A DNA stretch of 64,000 nt, taken from the NCBI RefSeq assembly GCF_009759665.1, contig NZ_WQNE01000036.1, positions 16,014-80,013 of the forward strand. The letters are read 5' to 3'. The notes under the pieces were generated by a model. The model had not been told where the DNA came from, searched no databases, and was given only the letters and a program-made list of their open reading frames with translations. Source of the DNA: Bradyrhizobium cajani. Lineage in GTDB: Bacteria > Pseudomonadota > Alphaproteobacteria > Rhizobiales > Xanthobacteraceae. Position 1 is the stretch's first letter. Each line of letters opens with the position of its first letter. A program made the position numbers and the translations under genes. This document shows, in pieces, positions 17,286-25,183 of the stretch.

Positions 17286-18107
17286 TCAGAAGCACAGCGT
17301 GGTGACGAGCTTGCCCTGCTTGTCCTTGATCGCATAGGGGCAGCGAATGCGCTCCAGTGCCTTCTTGGCGTCCTCGTCGCCGAGCGCTGCGGCGCGCTCG
17401 TAATAGGCTTTCGCGGCGTCCTTGTCTCTTGCGCCGCCGCGGCCTTCCTGCGCGAAGGCACCCATCCGCTCCAGGGCGCCGGGATGGTTTTGCGCAGCCG
17501 CCTTCTCGAACAGCGCCCGCGCCGCGACGTCGTCCTTCGCACCGCCCGTGCCTTCGGACAGCATCAGGCCGAGCTGGTACTGCGCCTCCGCATTGGTCTC
17601 GGCGGCCTTGCCAAGCAGCGCGCGCGCCTGCGCGGGATCGGCCGGGGCGGCGCCGCCAGCGCCGCCGAGGGCTGCGAGATTGCTGACGCCGCGGGGATTG
17701 CCGGCCTGGGCTGCCTTCTCGAACAATTTGCGCGCCTGCGCCTCATCCCTGGCAACGCCGGAGCCGGTGCCGTAGAGCACGCCGAGCTCGACCATGGCCG
17801 CACTCGATCCCTTGTCCGCCGCCTTGCGCCAGGCCGCCATCGCCTCCGCCGTCTGCCGGTTGGCCGCATAGGCACGGCCGAGCTGGAACATCGCACGCCG
17901 CGACGATGCTGCGGCCTGCTTGCAGAACTTGACGGCGGTCGCGACGTCGGATGCCGCAATCTCCGTCACACCCTTCACGTCGGTCGGCTTGTCGGGATCG
18001 CTGGGATCGGCCGCCACGCGGTCGCACAGGACGAGATCGGCCGATTGCGCCTGCGCCGCAAGGGGCGCCGCGAGCGAGAAGAGGATGGCAAGGAGACAAA
18101 TCCGCAT
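17286..18107 (-). CDS. Periplasmic Sel1/TPR-like repeat protein
   Basis: 273 residues. Signal peptide MRICLLAILFSLAAPLAAQAQ, so the ATG at 18107 is chosen over an upstream one at 18143. The mature part holds four or five Sel1-type repeats of about 36 residues (AMVELGVLYGTGSGVARDEAQARKLFEKAA and later copies with LGLMLSEG, ALFEKAAAQNHPGALERMGAF, AKAYYERAAALGDEDA). Four Cys residues outside the repeats may pair in the periplasm. Such proteins are protein-interaction scaffolds; the partner is unknown. It lies 33 bases downstream of the ModA-like gene and may share its transcript. Confidence 0.85.
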   Translation of the reverse strand: MRICLLAILFSLAAPLAAQAQSADLVLCDRVAADPSDPDKPTDVKGVTEIAASDVATAVKFCKQAAASSRRAMFQLGRAYAANRQTAEAMAAWRKAADKGSSAAMVELGVLYGTGSGVARDEAQARKLFEKAAQAGNPRGVSNLAALGGAGGAAPADPAQARALLGKAAETNAEAQYQLGLMLSEGTGGAKDDVAARALFEKAAAQNHPGALERMGAFAQEGRGGARDKDAAKAYYERAAALGDEDAKKALERIRCPYAIKDKQGKLVTTLCF

Positions 18108-18139
18108 GGACGCCAAATTGCGTCTCCGCCCCGGTAAAT

Positions 18140-18823
18140 TCAAGGCTCGAGTCCCGATTGGCGCAGCACAGGTACGGTCTCCGGTGATGCCAGGTAACGC
18201 AGCAGCCGCTCCGCGGCTTCGGCATGTTTCGCAGTCGCCATGCGGCCGGCGGAGAACACGGCCGGCGTCTGCAAATCGTGCGGGATCGGGCCGATCACCT
18301 CGATGCCGCCAACCTGCTTCAGCTCGCTGATCTGCTGCACGGCGAGGTCAGCCTCGCCGCTCACGAGCCACTCTGCCGTGAAGCCCTGCTCGACGATGGT
18401 GGCCTTGGCGTTGATCTCGGCCGCGATCCCCATCCGCACGATCAACTGGGCGAAGTACACCCCGCTGGCGCCCAGCCGCGAATAGGCGACGGACCGCGCC
18501 GCAAGCAGCGTCCTGCGCAGCTCAGCTTCGGTGGCGATGTCGGGATGCGCCTGCCCTGCCCGCACGGCCATGCCGATATAGGAGCGCGCGAGATCAGCCG
18601 CGCTCGCGGCGACCACGCGGCCCTCACCGATCATCTCCTCGAGCCCCTCGCGAGTGAGGATGACGAGATCGGCGGCCTCGCCGTCGCGCAGCCGCTTGAG
18701 CAGCGCCAGGGTCGGCGCGAAGTCGGCATCGACATGGATACCGCTATCGGCCTCAAACGCGGAGGACAGGCCGCGCATCGCGCCCATCAGGCCGAGCGTC
18801 GAGAGCATACGGACGTTTTCCAT
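18140..18823 (-). CDS. ModA-like substrate-binding domain protein without signal peptide
   Basis: 227 residues with the type II periplasmic-binding fold typical of molybdate/tungstate-binding ModA relatives: FEADSGIHVDADFAPTLALLKRL, GEAADLVILT, and later YSRLGASGVYFAQLI and GEADLAVQQISEL. Unlike true ModA it has no export signal, and no ModB or ModC gene is near, so it may be cytosolic. GGGAATTGCTC precedes the ATG. It starts 21 bases after the stop of the GrlR-like gene at 18845, suggesting co-transcription. Confidence 0.78.
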   Translation of the reverse strand: MENVRMLSTLGLMGAMRGLSSAFEADSGIHVDADFAPTLALLKRLRDGEAADLVILTREGLEEMIGEGRVVAASAADLARSYIGMAVRAGQAHPDIATEAELRRTLLAARSVAYSRLGASGVYFAQLIVRMGIAAEINAKATIVEQGFTAEWLVSGEADLAVQQISELKQVGGIEVIGPIPHDLQTPAVFSAGRMATAKHAEAAERLLRYLASPETVPVLRQSGLEP

Positions 18824-18844
18824 GAGCAATTCCCAGGATGGCGA

Positions 18845-19546
18845 TCAGGCGCGGTGCATCAGCTTGAGCGCGGCGGTCAGGCGCAGGCTGCGCTTGCCGG
18901 CCAGCGCCGTTGCCTCCAGCACGGCCTCGTCTCCGTCATAGCAGCCGGAGAAGCCGATGCCGACCTCGTGGCCGCCGAAGATCGGATCGTCCTTGGCCGG
19001 CGTGTGCTCCTGATTGAGGATCTGCCCCTTCCAGCGCCCGTTCGCGGCGGTGTAGCTGCCGAGATAATAGAATGCCGCATCGCCGCCGAGGATACGGCCC
19101 CCGTTGAGCAACATCACACCGGTGAGGCTGCCGTCGACTCCGTCGAGCATGCGCAAATGCACCGAATAGAGACCATCGGCGATGCCGCCTTCGCCGACGC
19201 CGCCGGCGATCGGCACCTCGTCTTCCGCGATCGGCGTCATGACCGACTGGAAGGGCACACCCGGCAGCTCCTTCAGTTCGCCCTTGAAGCGGTAGAGATT
19301 GCCGTCAGCCCAGCCTTTCGCGAGCAGGGTCGCATCATCGGTGCCGGCCATGGCGCGGTAGTTCGGGTCGGGGTTGTGACGGACGGTCTTGATGACGATG
19401 GCGACGCCGCCTTCGGTCTTCTCGTAGGTGCCGATATGGGCGAAGGCCGAATTGCCGCCGAGCATCTTGCCGTTGCCGGCATGCATCACGCTCCGGCCGA
19501 CGCCGTCGCCGAGCTGAAACCGCACCTTGTAGAATCCCTCAAACAC
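18845..19546 (-). CDS. Tandem GrlR-like domain protein (paralogue of 15538-16248)
   Basis: About 233 residues, two domain copies: copy one with FYKVRFQLGDGVGRSVM and NGKMLGGNSAFAHIGTY, copy two with LYSVHLRMLDGVDGSLTGVM, GGRILGGDAAFYYLGSY and GRWKGQILNQEHTPAKD. Long blocks are almost identical to the protein at 15538, so the pair arose by duplication. I chose GTG at 19546, which has GGGGAT before it and aligns with the start of the paralogue; ATG at 19573 is the alternative. Likely first gene of an operon with the ModA-like gene. Confidence 0.65.
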   Translation of the reverse strand: MFEGFYKVRFQLGDGVGRSVMHAGNGKMLGGNSAFAHIGTYEKTEGGVAIVIKTVRHNPDPNYRAMAGTDDATLLAKGWADGNLYRFKGELKELPGVPFQSVMTPIAEDEVPIAGGVGEGGIADGLYSVHLRMLDGVDGSLTGVMLLNGGRILGGDAAFYYLGSYTAANGRWKGQILNQEHTPAKDDPIFGGHEVGIGFSGCYDGDEAVLEATALAGKRSLRLTAALKLMHRA

Positions 19547-19663
19547 CAGCCGTATCCCCGGCCCTGCGCGCATCCAGGAACACTCTATCCCGCTTTCACC
19601 AGCGATGGACAAGTTTCACTCGGCGAGGTCCGCAAGGCGCGGGAGCGGCTGTCATCAGAATGC

Positions 19664-19698
19664 AAAAATCCGCCGGAGCCTTTCAGCTCCGGCGGATT
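19664..19698 (-). terminator. Intrinsic terminator of glnII
   Basis: On the minus strand aatccgccggagc pairs perfectly with gctccggcggatt over 13 bases, and the descending arm continues into TTTTTG. It begins 44 bases after the glnII stop. Confidence 0.9.
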
Positions 19699-19742
19699 GA
19701 ATGCCAACCCGGGCCAGCCCCCCAGCCCGAGCCGGGAGGATC

Positions 19743-20777
19743 TTAGGCCGCAGCCTTTTTGTCGGTCGGGACCGAAGCGATCGTCTTCAGGATCTGCGAA
19801 GCGATCTGGTAGGGGTCGCCTTGCGAGTTCGGACGGCGGTCTTCCAGATAGCCCTTGTAGCCATTGTTGACGAAGGAGTGCGGAACGCGGATCGAAGCGC
19901 CGCGGTCGGCCACGCCGTAGCTGAACTTGTTCCAGGGCGCGGTCTCGTGCTTGCCGGTCAGACGCTTGTCGTTGTCCGGGCCGTAGACGGCGATGTGGTC
20001 CATCAGGTTCTTGTCGAAGGCGGCCATCAGTGCCTCGAAATACTCCTTGCCGCCAACCGTACGCATATACTCGGTCGAGAAGTTGGCGTGCATGCCGGAG
20101 CCGTTCCAGTCGGTGTCGCCGAGCGGCTTGCAGTGGAATTCGATGTCGATGCCGTACTTCTCGGTGAGGCGCAGCATCAGGTAGCGGGCCATCCACATCT
20201 GGTCGGCAGCGGTCTTCGAACCCTTGCCGAAGATCTGGAATTCCCACTGGCCCTTCGCGACTTCCGCGTTGATGCCTTCGTGGTTGATGCCGGCAGCGAG
20301 GCAGAGGTCGAGATGCTCTTCGACGATCTTGCGGGCGACGTCACCGACGTTCGAGAAGCCGACGCCGGTGTAGTACGGACCCTGCGGGGCCGGATAGCCG
20401 GCAGTCGGGAAGCCGAGCGGACGGCCGTCCTTGTAGAAGAAATATTCCTGCTCGAAACCGAACCAGGCGCCGGAATCGTCGAGGATGGTGGCGCGCTTGT
20501 TGGAGGCGTGCGGGGTCTTGCCGTCGGGCATCATGACTTCGCACATCACGAGCACGCCGTTGGTGCGCGCGGCGTCGGGGAACACGGCGACCGGCTTCAG
20601 CACGCAATCGGAGCTGTGGCCTTCGGCCTGCTGGGTGGAGGAGCCATCGAAGCCCCAGAGCGGAAGCTGCTCGAGCGTCGGGAACGACGCGAATTCCTTG
20701 ATCTGAGTTTTGCCGCGCAAATTCGGAGTCGGCGTATATCCGTCGAGCCAGATGTACTCGAGCTTATACTTGGTCAT
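19743..20777 (-). CDS. glnII: Glutamine synthetase II (eukaryote-type)
   Basis: Cytosolic enzyme making glutamine from glutamate, ammonia and ATP; the second, nitrogen-regulated glutamine synthetase of rhizobia, unlike bacterial GSI not controlled by adenylylation. 344 residues, the normal length. Recognisable blocks are WGFDGSSTQQA, FGFEQEYFF, the glutamate-binding GINAEVAKGQWEFQI, NGSGMHANFST and RPNSQGDPYQI. ATG chosen from the conserved N-terminus MTKYKLEYIWLDG; AGAGAGG is the ribosome site. Upstream lie a GC-rich leader hairpin, a sigma-54 promoter and a possible NtrC site; a GstI-like gene is divergent. Confidence 0.98.
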   Translation of the reverse strand: MTKYKLEYIWLDGYTPTPNLRGKTQIKEFASFPTLEQLPLWGFDGSSTQQAEGHSSDCVLKPVAVFPDAARTNGVLVMCEVMMPDGKTPHASNKRATILDDSGAWFGFEQEYFFYKDGRPLGFPTAGYPAPQGPYYTGVGFSNVGDVARKIVEEHLDLCLAAGINHEGINAEVAKGQWEFQIFGKGSKTAADQMWMARYLMLRLTEKYGIDIEFHCKPLGDTDWNGSGMHANFSTEYMRTVGGKEYFEALMAAFDKNLMDHIAVYGPDNDKRLTGKHETAPWNKFSYGVADRGASIRVPHSFVNNGYKGYLEDRRPNSQGDPYQIASQILKTIASVPTDKKAAA

Positions 20778-20807
20778 TGAGCCTCTCTGTAGATGATGCG
20801 AAAGGTT

Positions 20808-20825
20808 GGGGGCCCGAGGGCCCCC
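20808..20825 (-). promoter_or_regulatory. GC-rich hairpin in the glnII leader
   Basis: ggggg-cc and gg-ccccc pair around a four-base loop, 31 bases upstream of the glnII ATG, inside the leader predicted from the sigma-54 promoter. It is a candidate target for post-transcriptional control. Confidence 0.5.
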
Positions 20826-20865
20826 GCACGTTTTGTACCCGGCCATCATCGGCCGGCCCTTCACA

Positions 20866-20881
20866 AGCATTTAACGTGCCA
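20866..20881 (-). promoter_or_regulatory. Sigma-54 (RpoN) promoter of glnII
   Basis: The minus strand reads TGGCACG-TTAA-ATGCT, matching the -24/-12 consensus TGGCACG-N4-TTGCW with one mismatch and correct GG-to-GC spacing. Transcription would start near 20855, giving a leader of about 80 bases. NtrC/RpoN control of glnII is established in rhizobia. Confidence 0.8.
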
Positions 20882-21132
20882 AAAGGCCGCACTGCGGGAG
20901 GTTTTCCACCGCGGCCGGCCCGTCCTTGCTGTCGGCCGAACGTCCACAGCGCCGTGCGTCATAGCCGCGCACCTTCGCGTGAAGCTGCGCTGCAAAAATC
21001 CCGCGGAAAACGCCTTTTTCTGAAGCAGTAGCCCGCCTGCCGGAGGTTGCCGATGAAACGCGCATCAACGTCCGGCAATTTTCGTAAAGCGCTCGCCCCT
21101 GCCTAGCAACCTTTGGAATGGCCCAGGCGTTA

Positions 21133-21149
21133 GTCACCTACATGGTGCC
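21133..21149. promoter_or_regulatory. Possible NtrC-binding dyad
   Basis: CACC-TACAT-GGTG is a perfect dyad of the NtrC half-site type (GCACY-N5-RGTGC), about 255 bases upstream of the glnII -24 element and 170 upstream of the GstI-like gene, a usual enhancer position. Inference from pattern only. Confidence 0.45.
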
Positions 21150-21316
21150 TTGGGGGATGCAGATGGCTGCCTGCCTACAAATTGGGCGGCAACTGATTTC
21201 CTTTTCAGCACTTTCCAATTCGGGACGCGCGGCCGATATGGGGATTCCAGTAACCACAATCGAACGAGTCGGGCGCACCATGGAGGTCAAGCGCTTTGAC
21301 CGGAGGAGAAATCGAA

Positions 21317-21520
21317 ATGATGAACAATGGTCTCAGTCACGGATCTGCGAAGATCTACCAATTCCCCGTCGGCGGCCGGGCCGCTCTCGGGGGACGCCGC
21401 TACGGTGAAGCCCCCATTCCCGCCGATCACGCCTCGCTCCCCGTGAACGAGACGATCTGCAGCGGAAGCTGGTACCACCAGGACGCGGTCGACGAAGCCA
21501 AGCCGAAATGGGATCGCTGA
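21317..21520 (+). CDS. gstI: GstI-like / DUF2735 small protein, divergent from glnII
   Basis: 67 residues, start MMNNGLSHGSAKIYQFPVGG, with a C-terminal GSWYHQDAVDEAK. The SAxIYQFP signature is the hallmark of the DUF2735 family, which I associate with GstI, the small protein that represses translation of glnII in Rhizobium leguminosarum and is likewise encoded divergently next to glnII. GGAGGAG lies nine bases before the ATG. A bidirectional terminator follows. The family assignment is by memory of the motif; the position beside glnII strengthens it. Confidence 0.75.
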   Translation: MMNNGLSHGSAKIYQFPVGGRAALGGRRYGEAPIPADHASLPVNETICSGSWYHQDAVDEAKPKWDR

Positions 21521-21576
21521 TGCCTGTGGTTGGTTTGATACCGCCGCGCTCTTGCAAGCGCCCGGCGGCAGTTCGG

Positions 21577-21610
21577 AAAAGGGTCGAAACAACGATGTTT
21601 CGGCCCTTTT
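21577..21610. terminator. Bidirectional intrinsic terminator
   Basis: aaaagggtcgaaac and gtttcggccctttt pair over 14 bases (one G-T) around aacgat, with A runs on one side and T runs on the other. It serves the GstI-like gene on the plus strand and the gene ending at 21635 on the minus strand. Confidence 0.88.
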
Positions 21611-21634
21611 CGATTCTTGCCTGAACCAGCCCGT

Positions 21635-21946
21635 TCAGATCACCGCGCAGGCCGTGACCGGCCGCTTCAGATGCTTCACCGTGGTGGTCCCGGTCTTGCC
21701 GATCACAAGCGTGATCCCCGCCCCCGAATAGCGCGCGCCCGAAACCGTCAGCCGCTTGGCAAGCGTGACCGGCTCGCCGTCGATCTGGAGGAAGGCGCGT
21801 TTGTCGTAGTCATAAAAGCCAACGATGAACTGCGTACCATCGGCGCAACGGTAGGTCTTGAACGTCTGCGCATCGGCCTGCCGCGCGCCGCAAGTTCCGC
21901 CCACCAGCATGATGATCGCCAAAAGAATGGCCTTGTGCCGGCCCAT
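21635..21946 (-). CDS. MliC-like exported protein (C-type lysozyme inhibitor fold)
   Basis: 103 residues with an N-terminal signal (MGRHKAILLAIIMLVGGTCG to ADAQ). The mature part fits the small beta-barrel MliC/YdhA family: YRCADGTQFIVGFYD, then DGEPVTLAKRLTVSGARYSGAGI and a C-terminal Cys that can pair with the first. Characterised members inhibit host C-type lysozymes from the periplasm or outer membrane. The Cys in VGGTCG is not a convincing lipobox, so a soluble periplasmic form is likelier. Monocistronic. Confidence 0.78.
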   Translation of the reverse strand: MGRHKAILLAIIMLVGGTCGARQADAQTFKTYRCADGTQFIVGFYDYDKRAFLQIDGEPVTLAKRLTVSGARYSGAGITLVIGKTGTTTVKHLKRPVTACAVI

Positions 21947-22019
21947 GATCGCCCCCTGTAATAGACCTCAAGGACGCCCCACAAGCGCGTCCAATGGAAA
22001 CATAACCCAAGCTGATCCC

Positions 22020-22763
22020 ATGTCAGACTCCCCTGCCCGTCACCTTCCCCTGCAAGGCGCCAGCAATTTTCGCGACCTCGGTGGCTATCCGACCATCGAC
22101 GGCCGAACCACGCGCTGGCGGCGTCTCTTCCGCTCCAACCATCTCGGTCAACTCACGGCCGCCGACATCGAGATCGTCCGCGCGCTGGGCGTGCGGAGCG
22201 CACTTGATTTTCGTGGGCTGGAGGAGCGCGCGGCCGGCATTTGCGTGGTCGACGAGATCACCGTCTATTCGCTGCCGATCGAGCCGACCGTGGTCGCCAC
22301 GTTGCGCGCCGAGCTCGCCAGGGGCACGCTGACCGCGCCGGTCGCGCTCGAGATCATGCGCGAGTCCTACCGCAACTATGTCCGCCACAACACGCACAGC
22401 TTTCGCAACCTGTTCGGCCACTTGCTGGAGGACCGTGCGCCGCTCGTGATCCACTGCACGGCCGGCAAGGACCGCACCGGCTTCGCCTGCGCGCTGATCC
22501 TGCACGCGCTGGGCGTACCCGATGACGTCATTGCCGATGACTACCTGCTCACCAACCAGCACTACAAGCGCGACGCGACGGCTGCCATCGACCTGCCCGA
22601 GGACGTCCGCAATGCCATCGGCAGCGTCGAAGCCTCCTATCTTGCCGCTGCGTTCGAAGCCGTCGGCAAGGAATACGGCGATCTCGAAACCTATTTGCGC
22701 GACGGCCTCAAGCTCGGCGCGGTCGAGCGGACCGCGCTGAAGGAGCGCTATCTGCAAGCGTGA
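22020..22763 (+). CDS. Protein tyrosine phosphatase-like protein (Y_phosphatase3 type)
   Basis: 247-residue cytosolic phosphatase. The N-terminus has the family block GASNFRDLGGYPT, then FRSNHLGQLTAADI and SALDFRGLEER; the catalytic P-loop is HCTAGKDRTG (Cys nucleophile, Arg of the C-x5-R motif). Substrates of bacterial members include phosphotyrosine proteins and phosphoinositides. Start ATG at 22020 fits the family N-terminus. The stop abuts the stop of the convergent SGNH hydrolase. Confidence 0.93.
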   Translation: MSDSPARHLPLQGASNFRDLGGYPTIDGRTTRWRRLFRSNHLGQLTAADIEIVRALGVRSALDFRGLEERAAGICVVDEITVYSLPIEPTVVATLRAELARGTLTAPVALEIMRESYRNYVRHNTHSFRNLFGHLLEDRAPLVIHCTAGKDRTGFACALILHALGVPDDVIADDYLLTNQHYKRDATAAIDLPEDVRNAIGSVEASYLAAAFEAVGKEYGDLETYLRDGLKLGAVERTALKERYLQA

Positions 22764-23504
22764 TCAGGATTTCCATTCGGCTGGCAGCCAGCTTGCGGAC
22801 AAGGTCGCGTCGGTGACGGACCGGCATAGAGCCTTGGAAACCTGGAGCGTGCTCCAGTCGCTCTGATGAAGCATGTCAGGACGATCCGTTGGATCGAGCA
22901 TCTGCTCGAAGGACACACCGTTCTGGACGTGCCAATGCCGCATCAAGGCCCAGCGCTGAAATACGCTCACGTTGGCCTCGTCTGCGATCCTGCGGATCTC
23001 GGAAACCATCTCCTCCGATAGGCCTGCCCTGTCGTCTCGGAGCATGGCGGTCACATATTGCGGGTCAATCAACACCACATCCATCGGGTGCTCGCACAAT
23101 TGGCGAACCCCCTCGGCTATCTTCTTGACCACGTCTTTGAAATCGAACTGCTCCTTGCGAAAGACGGCGTTAGTGCCAACCTGCCAAAGCACAAGGGACG
23201 GTTTGTCGTCGAAAATGTCCCGACCGAAACGGTCGAACTCCTGGGGTGCCTCTTCTCCACCTTTGCCCCGATTCAAGACGTCGATCCGAACTTTCGGCAA
23301 ATGGTCAGCATAGCTCTGCCTCAGATACATCTCGAGGTAGTACGGATACGGCACAACATCCGCGCGACCAGCGGTCGAAGATGACCCCATGGCCACGATG
23401 CGAACCGGACCTTCCCCACGCAACGCCCCGACGAAGTTTCGCAGCGGATGTTTCAGTTTGATGATGTCCCGGGGGAAGTCGACGGCCGGCAGACTCTCGG
23501 ACAT
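22764..23504 (-). CDS. SGNH/GDSL-type hydrolase
   Basis: 246 residues, no signal peptide. Block I is VAMGSSSTAG (nucleophile Ser in G-x-S-x-T), block II has NRGKGGEE, block III is LWQVGTNA (GxN), and block V is PDMLHQSDW, which supplies the Asp and His. These fit an SGNH esterase or acylhydrolase acting on a small ester. Convergent with the phosphatase, with no bases between the stop codons. Confidence 0.85.
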   Translation of the reverse strand: MSESLPAVDFPRDIIKLKHPLRNFVGALRGEGPVRIVAMGSSSTAGRADVVPYPYYLEMYLRQSYADHLPKVRIDVLNRGKGGEEAPQEFDRFGRDIFDDKPSLVLWQVGTNAVFRKEQFDFKDVVKKIAEGVRQLCEHPMDVVLIDPQYVTAMLRDDRAGLSEEMVSEIRRIADEANVSVFQRWALMRHWHVQNGVSFEQMLDPTDRPDMLHQSDWSTLQVSKALCRSVTDATLSASWLPAEWKS

Positions 23505-23622
23505 ATCAATCCCCTCCCGCTATCCAAGGTTGCAGCAACCATTCAGCCTTGAAGCCGCCGCCATTGCAAGTCCAATTCACCGCGCGCAATAGTCGGCGCG
23601 AAGTGAAACGACGGAGCGTATC

Positions 23623-24303
23623 GTGCAGGGAAAAGTCATTGTCGTGACCGGCGCGCTTGGCGCGCTGGGCAAGGTGGTTGCCGAGACCGCGCAGTCACGC
23701 GGCGCGCGCGTTGCGGGCATCGATCATGCGCCCGCGCAAATCCCCGCGACGCCTGACAGCATCGAGATCGGCGGCGTCGACTTGTCGGACGCCGTGCAGG
23801 CGAAGACGGCCGTGGAAGCGGCGGCAAACCATTTCGGCAGGCTCGATGGGCTGATCAACATCGCCGGCGGATTTGCTTTCGAGACCGTGGGCGACGGCGA
23901 CACCGCTACGTGGCAGCGCATGCATGCGCTGAATGTCCTCACCGCGCTCAACACCTCGCGCGCGGCGCTGCCGCATCTGGCCGCCTCCAGGGCGGGCCGC
24001 ATCGTCAACATCGGCGCCATGGGCGCGCTCCAGGCCGGCAGTGGAATGGGACCCTATGCGGCGTCGAAGGCCGGCGTGCATCGCCTCACCGAGGCGCTGG
24101 CGAGCGAGTGGAAGGGCAAGGTGACCGTGAACGCGGTGCTGCCCTCGATCATCGACACCAAGGCCAACCGCGCCGACATGCCGAAGGCGGACTTCGCCAA
24201 ATGGGTCACGCCGCAGGAGCTCACGGAGGTGATCCTGTTCCTCGCCAGCGATGCCGCAAGCGGCATCACCGGCGCACTGATCCCGGTGGGCGGACGGGTG
24301 TAA
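23623..24303 (+). CDS. Short-chain dehydrogenase/reductase
   Basis: 226-residue cytosolic SDR. Cofactor motif TGALGALG near the N-terminus, NIAGG in place of the usual NNAG, and the catalytic YAASK; the C-terminus GALIPVGGRV is typical. The start is GTG with ACGGAG six bases before it. The substrate is unknown. Monocistronic, 98 bases before the gene at 24403. Confidence 0.92.
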   Translation: MQGKVIVVTGALGALGKVVAETAQSRGARVAGIDHAPAQIPATPDSIEIGGVDLSDAVQAKTAVEAAANHFGRLDGLINIAGGFAFETVGDGDTATWQRMHALNVLTALNTSRAALPHLAASRAGRIVNIGAMGALQAGSGMGPYAASKAGVHRLTEALASEWKGKVTVNAVLPSIIDTKANRADMPKADFAKWVTPQELTEVILFLASDAASGITGALIPVGGRV

Positions 24304-24402
24304 TCGCAGCGCGATCGGCAGCATCCGAATATCAGCTCTGATTCAATCGGAGCCGGGAAGGCACTAGACTGGTCTCGACTGATTCTCCGATCGGACGTTC
24401 CC

Positions 24403-25089
24403 TTGGAAACCACGCTTTATCTGCCCGTCAAACGCTTCCTCGAAGAGCTCGGCTTCACCGTCAAGGGCGAGATCGGCGGCTGCGATCTCGTGGGCCTGAG
24501 TGCCGGCGATCCGCCGGTCGTCGTGATCGGCGAACTCAAGCTCGCCTTCAATCTCGAGCTGATCCTCCAGGCGGTCGATCGCGCGCCGGCCGGCGACGAG
24601 GTCTGGATCGCCGCAAAGATGTCGGCGCGCGGCAAGGGACGCGAGAGCGATGCGCGCTACCGCAATCTCTGTCGCCGACTCGGCTTCCGCATGCTGGGGG
24701 TCACCGATCGCGGCCAGGTCGAGGTCTTGGTGAAGCCGCCGACAGCGGCGCCGCGCCGCGAGCCGAAGGTACGCTCGCGCCTCGTCGCCGAGCATCAGCG
24801 CCGCCAGGGCGATCCCGTGCTCGGCGGCAGCACGCGGGCGCCGATCATGACGGCCTACCGGCAGCAGGCGCTGGCCTGCGCCTCGGCGCTCGCCGACGGC
24901 CCACGGCGCGTGAGCGAGCTGCGCGCACGCTGCCCCGATGCCGGCAAGATACTTCTGCACAACGTCTATGGCTGGTTCGAGCGCGCCGAGCGGGGAATCT
25001 ACGGGCTGACCGAGGCCGGCCATGCGGCCTTGATCCGCTGGCCGCAACCACGCCCTGAGGTCGATGCCGGTGTCGCGTCACCACCCTGA
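24403..25089 (+). CDS. DUF2161-type PD-(D/E)xK phosphodiesterase-like protein
   Basis: 228 residues with an unusual TTG start (leader METTLYLPVKRFLEELGF). The N-terminal part carries the nuclease-like pattern GEIGGCDLVGL followed about 15 residues later by VIGELKL, which fits the PD-(D/E)xK arrangement (Asp, then E-x-K). The C-terminal part is a winged-helix-like segment ending GLTEAGHAALIRWP. Members of this family are annotated only by domain; no substrate is known to me. An alternative downstream start is possible. Confidence 0.72.
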   Translation: METTLYLPVKRFLEELGFTVKGEIGGCDLVGLSAGDPPVVVIGELKLAFNLELILQAVDRAPAGDEVWIAAKMSARGKGRESDARYRNLCRRLGFRMLGVTDRGQVEVLVKPPTAAPRREPKVRSRLVAEHQRRQGDPVLGGSTRAPIMTAYRQQALACASALADGPRRVSELRARCPDAGKILLHNVYGWFERAERGIYGLTEAGHAALIRWPQPRPEVDAGVASPP

Positions 25090-25183
25090 CACCCGACCGG
25101 TGCATAGCTGAGATGCCACGAGAAATTCATATTGCAATGCAACATATGCGGCACTAGGTATCCGGCATCGAAACGAGGCCCCT

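Noticed and set aside
21118..21408. 96-codon frame overlapping the GstI-like gene
   Set aside because: Out of frame with the SAKIYQFP gene, which has a proper ribosome site and start.
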